From: Brevibacillus formosus
GTDB lineage: Bacteria > Bacillota > Bacilli > Brevibacillales > Brevibacillaceae
Direction of reading: 5' to 3'
DNA: 64,000 nt
Assembly (NCBI RefSeq): GCF_003013405.1
Contig: NZ_PXZL01000007.1
Coordinates: 62,001-126,000 of the forward strand
Shown: positions 36,180-44,291 of the stretch, piece after piece
How the letters are laid out: the number at the start of each line of letters is the position of its first letter
Position numbering within the stretch: position 1 is the stretch's first letter
The notes under the pieces: generated by a model
What the model was told of the DNA's origin: nothing
The model's input: the letters and a program-made list of their open reading frames with translations, nothing else
Databases searched by the model: none
Program-made: the position numbers and the translations under genes

Positions 36180-36213
36180 TCCGTATTATAGAGGACATAT
36201 GGCGGGCTGTCAC
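36164..36213 (-). promoter_or_regulatory. Dyad around the distal cwp promoter
   Basis: On the minus strand GTGACAGCCCGCC (36201-36213) and GGCGGATGTCAC (36164-36175) form an inverted repeat with one mismatch and one extra base. It encloses the -10 TATAAT (36185-36190), placing an operator-like dyad over the promoter. Confidence 0.55.
36185..36213 (-). promoter_or_regulatory. cwp distal promoter
   Basis: On the minus strand GTGACA (36208-36213), exactly 17 bases, then a consensus TATAAT (36185-36190). Confidence 0.7.
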
Positions 36214-36268
36214 GACTGAACCTTTTTCCAATTTGGTTCAAAACCTCATAAATCTTGCTTGAATTAGG

Positions 36269-37477
36269 TTAATTTCCTAACGCATTTTCAAAGTTTACGA
36301 CAGCCAGGTTGTAAGACAGAACAGCTTTTTGGTATTCGTTCTCACGAGTAGACAGTGCTTCTTCCGATTGGATAACTTCCAAAGTCGTCGCGAGTCCATT
36401 TTCAAAACGCAAATTTTTCAAGCGATAGCTCTCAGCTGCGGAATCTTTTGCTGCTTTTTGGAAGTCAATCGCCTCGCGAGCTGCGTTTAGGTTGAGGTAT
36501 GCCTGAGCAACATCTTTTGAAACGGTACGTTTTGCCTCATCAATGGCAAGCTTCGATTTCTCGACGTTGTTGCGAGCTTGTTGACCAGAAAGAGTTGACG
36601 CCGCTGTATACTCAGCGATCAGCTTTACATTCAATTCTGCCAGCTTGAGCTCTTCTTCTGCTTTGGTAATTTCCAAACGTTTAGAGAGGGCCTGCTTCTC
36701 GGCATCTTCCATGGTGATCGAGATTGGAGCCATTTTCTTATTGGCAGAGACAATTTTCCATTCTTTTTGCAGATCAACGCCAAGGAAATCGTTCAAATTC
36801 ATCATGGCAATTTCCAAGTTGTTTTCCGCAGTCGTCAACTGAGCTTTTGCACCAGCTACGCCCATTTCTGCTTCGAGGACGTCAGTCTTCGCGTTCGTTC
36901 CCACATCAAATGCAGCCTTGGCTACTTTCAGTTGTGCTTCTGCACGAGCCAAGCTTTGTTTTTTCAGGTTCACGTCATCTTGAGCAAAAATCAGTTTGTA
37001 ATAGGCATCTTGTGCGCCTAACTTGATTTTTCCTTCTGTAGACTTAACAGCGAGAGCATTCAGCTTCTTGGTCATTTCACTTTGGGCGCTTCTTACATAC
37101 TTTGCTTGCGCTGCGTCCAAGGATTCCAGCATGTCTGCTGTCATTTGTGCCGTGCTTCTGTAAGTAATTGAGTTGTTAATATCCGCATTTTTCGCATCCA
37201 GAATAGCATTTTGCAATGTAACGTTGGTTTTCAAAGCTTGTTCAATCGCTTTATCCAGCGTCAACTCTTCTGTTGCGGCAGTATCAGGTGTTGTCGTATT
37301 ATCTTTGCCTGCCTCAGCTGCTACTTTATCGGTAGATGCTTGTACAGTCGTAGGTGCCTTTGCTTGATCGGAGCCTGTATTCGCAGATGCTGTCAAGGTT
37401 CCTGCGCCAAGTGCTGTTGTTAATAACGCCGCCAAACTGATAGACATCCATTTCTTTTTCGAATATGGAAAATTCAC
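36269..37477 (-). CDS. TolC-family (outer membrane efflux-like) protein in a monoderm
   Basis: A 402-residue secreted protein with signal peptide MNFPYSKKKWMSISLAALLT ... ASA and a Thr/Ala-rich linker (about 35-70). Long amphipathic helices follow, with the TolC repeat pattern (ELTLDKAIEQALKTNVTLQN; AEAQLKVAKAAFDVGTNAKT; LRFENGLATTLEVIQSEEAL). The last two show the typical G-x-A/T-x-x-x-V turn of TolC. TolC-family proteins are rare in organisms without an outer membrane. Here it may form a wall-spanning coiled-coil channel or simply a structural helix bundle. Start is GTG with AAAGGAG 9 bases upstream. No pump gene is adjacent. Confidence 0.88.
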   Translation of the reverse strand: MNFPYSKKKWMSISLAALLTTALGAGTLTASANTGSDQAKAPTTVQASTDKVAAEAGKDNTTTPDTAATEELTLDKAIEQALKTNVTLQNAILDAKNADINNSITYRSTAQMTADMLESLDAAQAKYVRSAQSEMTKKLNALAVKSTEGKIKLGAQDAYYKLIFAQDDVNLKKQSLARAEAQLKVAKAAFDVGTNAKTDVLEAEMGVAGAKAQLTTAENNLEIAMMNLNDFLGVDLQKEWKIVSANKKMAPISITMEDAEKQALSKRLEITKAEEELKLAELNVKLIAEYTAASTLSGQQARNNVEKSKLAIDEAKRTVSKDVAQAYLNLNAAREAIDFQKAAKDSAAESYRLKNLRFENGLATTLEVIQSEEALSTRENEYQKAVLSYNLAVVNFENALGN

Positions 37478-37518
37478 TGAATTCCACTCCTTTATTTTAT
37501 ATTGAGCATAAAATTATT

Positions 37519-37539
37519 AACCACATTAAATATGTGGTT
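37519..37539 (-). promoter_or_regulatory. Dyad before the TolC-like gene
   Basis: AACCACAT (37519-37526) and ATGTGGTT (37532-37539) form a perfect 8-bp inverted repeat with a 5-base centre, about 42 bases before the GTG. It looks like a repressor operator. The 272-base gap to yigZ also holds divergent promoters I could not place with confidence. Confidence 0.5.
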
Positions 37540-37749
37540 TGTCCCAAGATCACTATATCACAGAGTTATACTTCTCACACGCAAAATTATGCCATACCAG
37601 CATTTTCATAAGGGAATCATAAGTAACTCCTCCCTTTCCTCTTTTATTCCACAAGCACCACATAGAGTACTACGATTATGTGTCAAAAACATTTCAATGT
37701 TCGCCAACATTTCTTTGGCATGCTATCCTTTTCTTGAGGTGATTGTACG

Positions 37750-38409
37750 ATGCTTACCCAATACAAAACCATTGCTGGCTACGGTGAGGATTCTATCGTC
37801 ATTGAGCGCTCCCGTTTTATCGGATATGCCCAGCGGGTAACCACTGAGGAAGAAGCGACAGCATTTATCGCGATGATTAAAAAGAAGCACTGGGACGCTA
37901 CCCATAATTGTTCTGCTTTTGTCATCGGCGAAAACGACCAGATTCAACGTTCGAGTGATGATGGGGAGCCTAGCGGTACGGCAGGCAAGCCGATCCTGGA
38001 ATGCATCAAGAAAAATGGCGTGAAGGATACGGTCGTGGTGGTCACTCGGTATTTCGGCGGAATCAAGCTTGGGGCTGGTGGACTCGTTCGGGCTTATACA
38101 GCTGGAACCGTCACTGCATTGAAGGCTGCAAAGATCGTGGTGCACACGCTGCATCAGACGATCTCTGTCAGCGTGGACTATACGTGGTGGGGCAAGGTGG
38201 AGAACGAGCTGCGTCTAGGCGAACATCGCGTGAGTGGTACGGATTTTACAGACAAGGTTACCGCTCATGTGCTGATCCCTGAGGGGGAACAGGATGAGTT
38301 TGTTGCACGGATGGTTGATTTGACGAATGGACAAGCTCAGATCGTGCTCGGGGAAAAGGAATATGTGGAGGTTCCTGTAGACGCGGTTGGCGATGTGGAA
38401 GAAGAGTAA
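37750..38409 (+). CDS. yigZ: YigZ/IMPACT-family protein (B. subtilis YvyE)
   Basis: A 219-residue cytoplasmic protein of the IMPACT/UPF0029 family. The N-terminal domain has IERSRFIGYAQRVTTEEEAT, HNCSAFVIGENDQIQRSSDD GEP and TRYFGGIKLGAGGLVRAY, which are family hallmarks. The C-terminal DUF1949-like domain follows. IMPACT proteins relate to translation/Gcn2 control in eukaryotes; the bacterial role is unclear. GAGGTG lies before the ATG. It is the only intact plus-strand gene here. In B. subtilis this gene lies near degS; here it is about 29 kb away. Confidence 0.95.
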   Translation: MLTQYKTIAGYGEDSIVIERSRFIGYAQRVTTEEEATAFIAMIKKKHWDATHNCSAFVIGENDQIQRSSDDGEPSGTAGKPILECIKKNGVKDTVVVVTRYFGGIKLGAGGLVRAYTAGTVTALKAAKIVVHTLHQTISVSVDYTWWGKVENELRLGEHRVSGTDFTDKVTAHVLIPEGEQDEFVARMVDLTNGQAQIVLGEKEYVEVPVDAVGDVEEE

Positions 38410-38421
38410 TTTCTCAATGAA

Positions 38422-38455
38422 AAAAGCTGAAGAGGCGATGACCTCTTCAGCTTTT
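38422..38455. terminator. Bidirectional terminator between yigZ and the giant SLH gene
   Basis: AAAAGCTGAAGAGG and CCTCTTCAGCTTTT form a perfect 14-bp stem with a 6-base loop and T-runs on both sides. It serves two genes that converge. Confidence 0.92.
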
Positions 38456-38485
38456 CTTCTATTATATATAGCGAAATATCTCGGC

Positions 38486-41400
38486 TTACTGCTTAGGCAG
38501 TTTTTTGAGTTGGACCATGACACGGATAGTGATGACAGCCATCTCAGCACGAGTCAGGTTGTTTGTTGGTTTGAAGCTGTAGGTTGACTTTTTCTCACCT
38601 GGATTATTTATTTCGCCGTTCATCAGCTTCGCCTTGCTGACAGCAAGTACGGATGGAGCTGCATAGTAGCTAACGTCTTTGGCATCTGAGAACATTTTGT
38701 TCAAAGCCAGCTTGGAAGCATCGAGTGTGCCCAATTTGAGATTAAGCGCACGGGCGATCATAATTGAAGCTTCTTCGCGAGTAAGATTTTCATCTGGACG
38801 GAAATACCCTGGTTGTTTTCCACGAATAATCCCAGCGCGAGCAGCCGTCTCAATGTATTTGTACTGATAATCCCACGAATCGCGATTCGGACGAACATCG
38901 GTAAAGGTCGGTTCTAACGGATCACGCTCGTTGCTATCCCGATATGGCCCAGCGTTAATTGGCAGATCCATCGCTTTGACCAGCATCGTTGCAAATTCGC
39001 CGCGAGTCATGTCACGGTTAGCACCAAAGCTGCTTCCACTGTATGCTGGCATGATTCCTTTGGCGTACAGCGTCTCAATTGCATCACGAGCGAAATCATG
39101 TCCGATGACATCATCGTATGTTTCTCTCGTTTTCATGACCATGTAATAACCAAAACCAGCAAACGGCACCGTAATAGTCTTTTTGCTTGTACTCACTACG
39201 CCACCAATGTTTTTCCATTCATCCCCATTGTGATAGTAAACGGTCAGGATGTTATTCGCTGCGTTTACAATGGATGGATCGTATTTGATGGTAAGTGTAC
39301 CACGAAGGCTAGGAACTAGATTGTCTTGCCAACGGCTCTTGAAGTCTTCTGCATCGCCTTCATCGAAGTATGGATCACGACCACCCGGAGCTTCTGTATC
39401 ACCTGCATCTACATAGTACAGAGGACTTGCATAGTTAAAGTTCGCTTCCAGAACCAGTCGTTCTTCCAGATTATCCTCGTCGATGTTTATTTGTCCTGTT
39501 GTCCGGTCTGCCATACCGAAGTATAGAGGTACATCGACAAAAATATCACCGTTAGGATTCTTCACTTCTTGACCAGCACGGCTGTCATCTGGTGACAGCA
39601 ATACGGTACCTTTCGGGAACTTCAACTCAAACTGCTTATCAAATACGCTGAAAGTAGTTTTCTTCCCTAATACATCACGATATTCTGCACCATTTACAGT
39701 CGAACTTGCATTGTAAATCTTGATTTCGTCTTTATAGGTGCTATCGCCTACCACAACAGAGAATTTAATTGTGTTTAGACCTTTTTTAAGTGCAACTGTA
39801 GATGTAAAGACATAGTAAGTCTCAGGGATTGTTTTCCCTTGATCGTCATCGTAATAGAAGTCAGGGTTGCTTGTATTGGTTACTTTTGCCTCCGTTTTGC
39901 CGAACAATACTTTGTCTGCATTTTCCGCAAACACTTTCACAACCGCACTGTTGCTATTTACGATGATGTATGGGTCAGTTTCTTTTGCTTTCACTGGGGC
40001 CAAAACTTCCCAGCTGGAATACTTCTGATCGATGTTGATGTCATAGCGAATGACAGTACCATTGTCATCTTCGGCTACGATGGTGTAGACCGTTGTGCCA
40101 CCTTTCTTCAGCGTCAGTGGGAAGAGCGCCAGTTTCTGCTCCTGTTCTTTAGCATCAGTCACAGCATCTTGCACTTCTTCAACAAGATCTCCGTATTTCT
40201 TTGTGGTCATCTTTCCTTCAAATCGGGAACGAGATTGTGAATCAATGTTGTGCTCATCGAACAAGTCTTCCAAATCATTATTCAACGATGCTTCCAGGCG
40301 TGCTTTTACGTATTCCTGGTTTGTCGTATCTTGTTCCCAATCTCCACTCTTGTAGCGGAAATCATTGATACGCTTCCCGTTCTTTTCAATGTAGACATGT
40401 GTTGCATCATTTACTGTAAAGCTCAAGTTGGTCAGGAAGTTGGCACCTGTCTTATAAGATGCATCTCCAGCTTTCTTGGTCAGTTCCTCATTTTCACCAT
40501 TGGAGATGATCTCCAGCTTCACATCCTCGACAGATGGCGTCTTGGATGAGTTGTAGGAAACGTTATAGGTGAATACTGTTTTTGGATCGTCTTTCAAGGT
40601 AATTTTCAGGACGTTGCTGCCTTTTTTGTATTTCAGCACATCCTTCGCAATAAGGAACGTACCCTTGTCTGTGTTAATATCAGATATTGTGATGGCCGCG
40701 CCGTTCAACGTTGCCTCAATGTTATTTGACTTCAAAACATAGTTGTACACTTTCCCGTCGAGATTGCGGATGTCATTCTCACTCTTTACTTGATACCCAT
40801 CTTCAAAGCTGCGCACCTGTCCGGTAGCATCTACATAGGTGACTTGGGCAAATGGGGTAATGCGAATATCCAGAGTGTAAGTAGCAGATAATGAGCCCGC
40901 TGCACTAGTATATCCAATCACCAATTTTCCTTGACCTTGAGGCAGCTTTTTCAGAGTAAGCGTAAAATCATCTGTCCCAGCCGTAATTACATAGTCTGTT
41001 CCTGAAGTTAATACTTGCCCGTTATAAGCAATCGTTGCAGTAGTTGGATTTGGTATATTTTTCGTAACTGCTTTCAATTCCAACGGTGAAGTAACAATGA
41101 TATTCGAAGCCGTTGGAGACAATACTTGTGCATTTGCCAAATTAATCACTTGTGAAATGCTCGGCTTAGAGCTATCCAAGTATTTGAATTCGTATTCGTA
41201 GTTCGCGACGTTAATAAAGCCTGATGGAGAAGTTACTGTATTATCCGATGCCTTTGTCAGATATTGATAGCTCAAAGATACTTTGTACGTTTTTCCATCT
41301 TGGAAGACTCCAGCAGGTACCGCCAGAGAAACCGCATATTCGGTAAAACCACTTTGCGGATTACCGATCGGCGTAAAGGTTACTCCATTTCCACTCTTGT

Positions 41401-42988
41401 ATTCAGTCTTACTTCCACCTTCTGAAATCGTGACCTTGAATTCCTGGAACTGTTGAGTACCAGCAATATCTACAAATTTCAAAAGTGCCGCACCATTCAA
41501 AGTCATCGCAGGAGAATACGTTGAACCAGTTACCGTAGATAGCTGGTTAGGCTGCAGCGCTACTCCACCCAATGTTACTTTGTAATACTGATCAGAGCTT
41601 CCCGATGATGTAGTGGTGACCAACAGCTTGCGGACAAATGTCCCCACTTCTTTATTTTGGTTAAACACTCTGATTTCCAGGGTATTTTCACCAAGCTGCG
41701 AAGGTACACTCAACCCAAAAGATCCAGTGCGGTTCACTTGCGTTTTGACCACATCACCTGTGCGCAGGTTTTTCACTTCAACGGTATCCGCATTGAGCGC
41801 TTTTCCATCCATATTCAAATTCAGACGATTGATCGAAGGAACCGTGATATAGGTCGGACTCGTATTGACATTCGGATCGTTCAGTGGTGTATCATTTACT
41901 TTCAAGTCACTGACAAGTGGTGTGTTGTTGTATTGAACATAGAACTGGTAGTGCTCTTTGGTTACATTCCCCACTTTTTCGTAGAAAGCGATCTGGTTCA
42001 GACCTGGCTTCAAACCAATATTGCTAAATGTAAAGGTGCTACCATTAATCGCTGGCGCAGTATTGGCCAAGTCTTGAACGGAAGTGCCGTTGTTCGTGAT
42101 CAGCTTCAGTCGCAAGCTACTTCCTGTTACTCCACTGCCATACGTACCAACTAAGGTTATCGTAGAGTCTCCATAAACTACTGGAGTATAAGCTGTCGTT
42201 CCTCCAGAGAAGTTGGTAATGGAGATTGGGCTGTTCTGCGAGTTGTACTCGTAATAGATAATGTCACGTTCTCCTGTATTTGGCGCAAATATTTGAACTG
42301 CATTTAGACCAGGAGACAAATCAATATCTGGCAGGGTACCTCCAGGACCCGTTACAGTACGAACAGTCACACCATTTACTTGGACTTCAACAGCTTGTGT
42401 TTTATCTACTGCCGTTGTGACACTATAAGTGTACCCCAGATTAGAAACTGTTCTGTTGGTTACCTTTTTTGGGTCACTTTGATGCTCACCTTGTCCGGTG
42501 TTATTAAATGTTAGCTTTCCTAACCCAGGAGCAGCAGGGTTTGGCGTATACTGAAAGAAAATCTCTGCTGTATCATTTGTTGGTTCAACCGTTACTTTTG
42601 GCCTCACCGTTACTTTTGTCACTGCTCCACTGCTGTTCAATTGAAAATCTGGTAGTTTAATTTTGTCGTTTACGAATAGTTGATTGTTCGGAAGCGCGAC
42701 ATTATCAATCAGTACGTCCACGCCTTGACCATTTTTAGAGCTATCCTTGTAAGTAAGTTCGACTCCATGTACCAGTTTGGTTATGGTCTTGATCGGCGTG
42801 CCATAAGTTGTACCATCGCCTTTAGGTGCCACAACATAGTCAGCTGGTGTCTGGATACCTGCTCCAGTATTCCAGTTGGAACCAAATGCCGCAAAAGCAG
42901 GAACGGCAGGCAATACACCTGTAACAATCAGCATCATCGTCAGGCACATTGCCAGCCAACGACGGAATTGTTGATAGGACTTATTCAT
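38486..42988 (-). CDS. Giant SLH-domain surface protein
   Basis: A 1500-residue secreted wall protein. After MNKSYQQFRRWLAMCLTMML the signal peptide ends near PAFA. The body is a long series of Ig-like/cadherin-like beta domains (for example ITNFSGGTTAYTPVVYGDST and VTSPLELKAVTKNIPNPTTA). A large middle part has no clear domain, and Asp/Lys-rich patches occur near residues 900-980. Three SLH domains form the C-terminus (about 1325-1500: ARDAIETLYAKGIMPAYSGS; AARAGIIRGKQPGYF RPDE; ADVSYYAAPSVLAVSKAKLM-like). The frame extends 15 codons upstream; the ATG at 42988 has GAGAGGTG before it and fits the signal peptide. Probably an adhesin or surface scaffold. Confidence 0.9.
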   Translation of the reverse strand: MNKSYQQFRRWLAMCLTMMLIVTGVLPAVPAFAAFGSNWNTGAGIQTPADYVVAPKGDGTTYGTPIKTITKLVHGVELTYKDSSKNGQGVDVLIDNVALPNNQLFVNDKIKLPDFQLNSSGAVTKVTVRPKVTVEPTNDTAEIFFQYTPNPAAPGLGKLTFNNTGQGEHQSDPKKVTNRTVSNLGYTYSVTTAVDKTQAVEVQVNGVTVRTVTGPGGTLPDIDLSPGLNAVQIFAPNTGERDIIYYEYNSQNSPISITNFSGGTTAYTPVVYGDSTITLVGTYGSGVTGSSLRLKLITNNGTSVQDLANTAPAINGSTFTFSNIGLKPGLNQIAFYEKVGNVTKEHYQFYVQYNNTPLVSDLKVNDTPLNDPNVNTSPTYITVPSINRLNLNMDGKALNADTVEVKNLRTGDVVKTQVNRTGSFGLSVPSQLGENTLEIRVFNQNKEVGTFVRKLLVTTTSSGSSDQYYKVTLGGVALQPNQLSTVTGSTYSPAMTLNGAALLKFVDIAGTQQFQEFKVTISEGGSKTEYKSGNGVTFTPIGNPQSGFTEYAVSLAVPAGVFQDGKTYKVSLSYQYLTKASDNTVTSPSGFINVANYEYEFKYLDSSKPSISQVINLANAQVLSPTASNIIVTSPLELKAVTKNIPNPTTATIAYNGQVLTSGTDYVITAGTDDFTLTLKKLPQGQGKLVIGYTSAAGSLSATYTLDIRITPFAQVTYVDATGQVRSFEDGYQVKSENDIRNLDGKVYNYVLKSNNIEATLNGAAITISDINTDKGTFLIAKDVLKYKKGSNVLKITLKDDPKTVFTYNVSYNSSKTPSVEDVKLEIISNGENEELTKKAGDASYKTGANFLTNLSFTVNDATHVYIEKNGKRINDFRYKSGDWEQDTTNQEYVKARLEASLNNDLEDLFDEHNIDSQSRSRFEGKMTTKKYGDLVEEVQDAVTDAKEQEQKLALFPLTLKKGGTTVYTIVAEDDNGTVIRYDINIDQKYSSWEVLAPVKAKETDPYIIVNSNSAVVKVFAENADKVLFGKTEAKVTNTSNPDFYYDDDQGKTIPETYYVFTSTVALKKGLNTIKFSVVVGDSTYKDEIKIYNASSTVNGAEYRDVLGKKTTFSVFDKQFELKFPKGTVLLSPDDSRAGQEVKNPNGDIFVDVPLYFGMADRTTGQINIDEDNLEERLVLEANFNYASPLYYVDAGDTEAPGGRDPYFDEGDAEDFKSRWQDNLVPSLRGTLTIKYDPSIVNAANNILTVYYHNGDEWKNIGGVVSTSKKTITVPFAGFGYYMVMKTRETYDDVIGHDFARDAIETLYAKGIMPAYSGSSFGANRDMTRGEFATMLVKAMDLPINAGPYRDSNERDPLEPTFTDVRPNRDSWDYQYKYIETAARAGIIRGKQPGYFRPDENLTREEASIMIARALNLKLGTLDASKLALNKMFSDAKDVSYYAAPSVLAVSKAKLMNGEINNPGEKKSTYSFKPTNNLTRAEMAVITIRVMVQLKKLPKQ

Positions 42989-43067
42989 TTTTTCACCTCT
43001 CTGTGTTATTATGAATCGCTTTTTGTCCCGCAATAGGAATGATCGGGCATAATCCTTCTCCCTTTAT

Positions 43068-43094
43068 TTATCGGACAATTCCCTTTTATACTTA
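43068..43094 (-). promoter_or_regulatory. Sigma-D-like promoter of the giant SLH gene
   Basis: On the minus strand TAAG (43091-43094), exactly 15 bases, then TCCGATAA (43068-43075), close to the sigma-D consensus TAAA-N15-GCCGATAT. It lies about 80 bases before the chosen ATG. Confidence 0.5.
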
Positions 43095-43120
43095 AGTGTT
43101 TCCCCCTAAATTTTGGCGAA

Positions 43121-43151
43121 AAAAAGCCCTAGCACCAAAAGGATGCTAGGG
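43121..43151 (-). terminator. Terminator after tagO
   Basis: On the minus strand CCCTAGCA, a 9-base loop and TGCTAGGG are followed by C and T7. It lies 13 bases after the tagO stop. Confidence 0.88.
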
Positions 43152-43163
43152 TTCTTTGTATTT

Positions 43164-44264
43164 CTAATTCGTCCGCCGTTGTTGCTCGGTCTGTTTAATT
43201 TTGATGCGTCTGTAAGCATTAATCAGTGGGCGGTGACGGCGGCTTACGAGTCCAACGATCTCCGTTCCGAGATGAATGGCAATCAGCAGCGCGACCATGA
43301 CGATAATCGTAGTCCACTTCGTCGTTTTCGTCAGCAGGATCGCCATCGTCCCGAAGAAAATGCTGATCGAGTAAATCGTGAGTACAGTCGAGCGGTGCGA
43401 CAGACCCATGTTTAGCAAGCAGTGATGCAAATGCCCTTTGTCTGGGCTCGAGATCGGCTTTTTGTTCACGATCCTGCGTACGATGGCGAAGAACGTATCC
43501 CAGAGCGGTACACCCAGCACGACGATTGGAATGATAAAGGAAACGAACAACGCTTCTTTAAAGCCCATGATCGACAAGGCAGCCAGGTTGAAGCCCAAGA
43601 AAAGCGAACCGGTGTCGCCCATGAACAGACGAGCCGGATGGAAGTTAAAGTAGAGAAAGCCCAAAATCGCTCCGAGGAGCACGAAACAGTAGGTCGCTAC
43701 CTTGTAATCATCCATCAACAAGGCCATGACGCCCATTGTCCCTGCAGCAATCGCAGACACACCTGCCGACAGGCCGTCGAGACCGTCAATCAGGTTCACC
43801 GCATTGGTTACCCCGACAATCCAAAACATCGTGATCGGAATCGCCAGCCAGAAGAGCCAGCCACTGCTGAAATCAATGCTTCCGCTATACGGCAGATTCA
43901 CGACGCCGATCTGCAAGCCAAAAGGAATGACGACAATCGCTGTTGCGACTAGCTGCCCGAGCAGCTTCCATTTTGGCGAGAGCTGGTATTTGTCATCGAG
44001 CATGCCGACAACCATAACGATCGTGCTTCCGATGAAAATTCCCAGCATTTCCGATATGCTTGTATACGGGACAAATAGAAAGAACGCAACCAAATAACCG
44101 ATATAAATAGCCAAGCCACCCATACGTGGCATGATTCGCGTGTGTACCTTGCGCTGGTTCGGGGCATCCACTGCTCCTACTTTTACAGCCAGGTTTTTTA
44201 CATACGGTGTTGCAATAAACGATATGATCAGCGAAGTCAGAAATCCGAGGATTAGTGTAGACAT
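43164..44264 (-). CDS. tagO: Undecaprenyl-phosphate GlcNAc-1-phosphate transferase (TagO/WecA)
   Basis: TagO links GlcNAc-1-P to undecaprenyl phosphate, the first step of wall teichoic acid-type polymers. The 366-residue protein has ten or eleven membrane helices. GMLDDKYQLSPK holds the conserved acidic pair, NAVNLIDGLDGLSAG the catalytic loop, GDTGSLFLGF the next conserved segment, and KGHLHHCLL the His loop. A charged tail closes the protein. GAGGAG lies 8 bases before the ATG. It lies 27 bases after tagA, so both probably form one unit supplying the wall polymer that SLH proteins bind. Confidence 0.93.
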   Translation of the reverse strand: MSTLILGFLTSLIISFIATPYVKNLAVKVGAVDAPNQRKVHTRIMPRMGGLAIYIGYLVAFFLFVPYTSISEMLGIFIGSTIVMVVGMLDDKYQLSPKWKLLGQLVATAIVVIPFGLQIGVVNLPYSGSIDFSSGWLFWLAIPITMFWIVGVTNAVNLIDGLDGLSAGVSAIAAGTMGVMALLMDDYKVATYCFVLLGAILGFLYFNFHPARLFMGDTGSLFLGFNLAALSIMGFKEALFVSFIIPIVVLGVPLWDTFFAIVRRIVNKKPISSPDKGHLHHCLLNMGLSHRSTVLTIYSISIFFGTMAILLTKTTKWTTIIVMVALLIAIHLGTEIVGLVSRRHRPLINAYRRIKIKQTEQQRRTN

Positions 44265-44291
44265 CGACTGTTCTCCTCTCTACGGATGCAT

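Larger units (their letters stand above)
35911..36268 (-). promoter_or_regulatory. cwp operon control region, with tandem promoters
   Basis: This 358-base gap before mwp is the promoter region. It matches, as far as I remember it, the cwp region of B. brevis 47 used in expression vectors. On the minus strand I see three sigma-A-type promoters, a large A/T-rich palindrome, two GGATGTCAC motifs and a dyad. A further TTGTGTTACACT-like element near 36000-36020 could be another promoter. Confidence 0.85.

Noticed and set aside
43422-43952. A 176-codon frame on the plus strand opposite tagO.
   Set aside because: Rich in H, Q and R with no ribosome site; tagO on the other strand has all family motifs.
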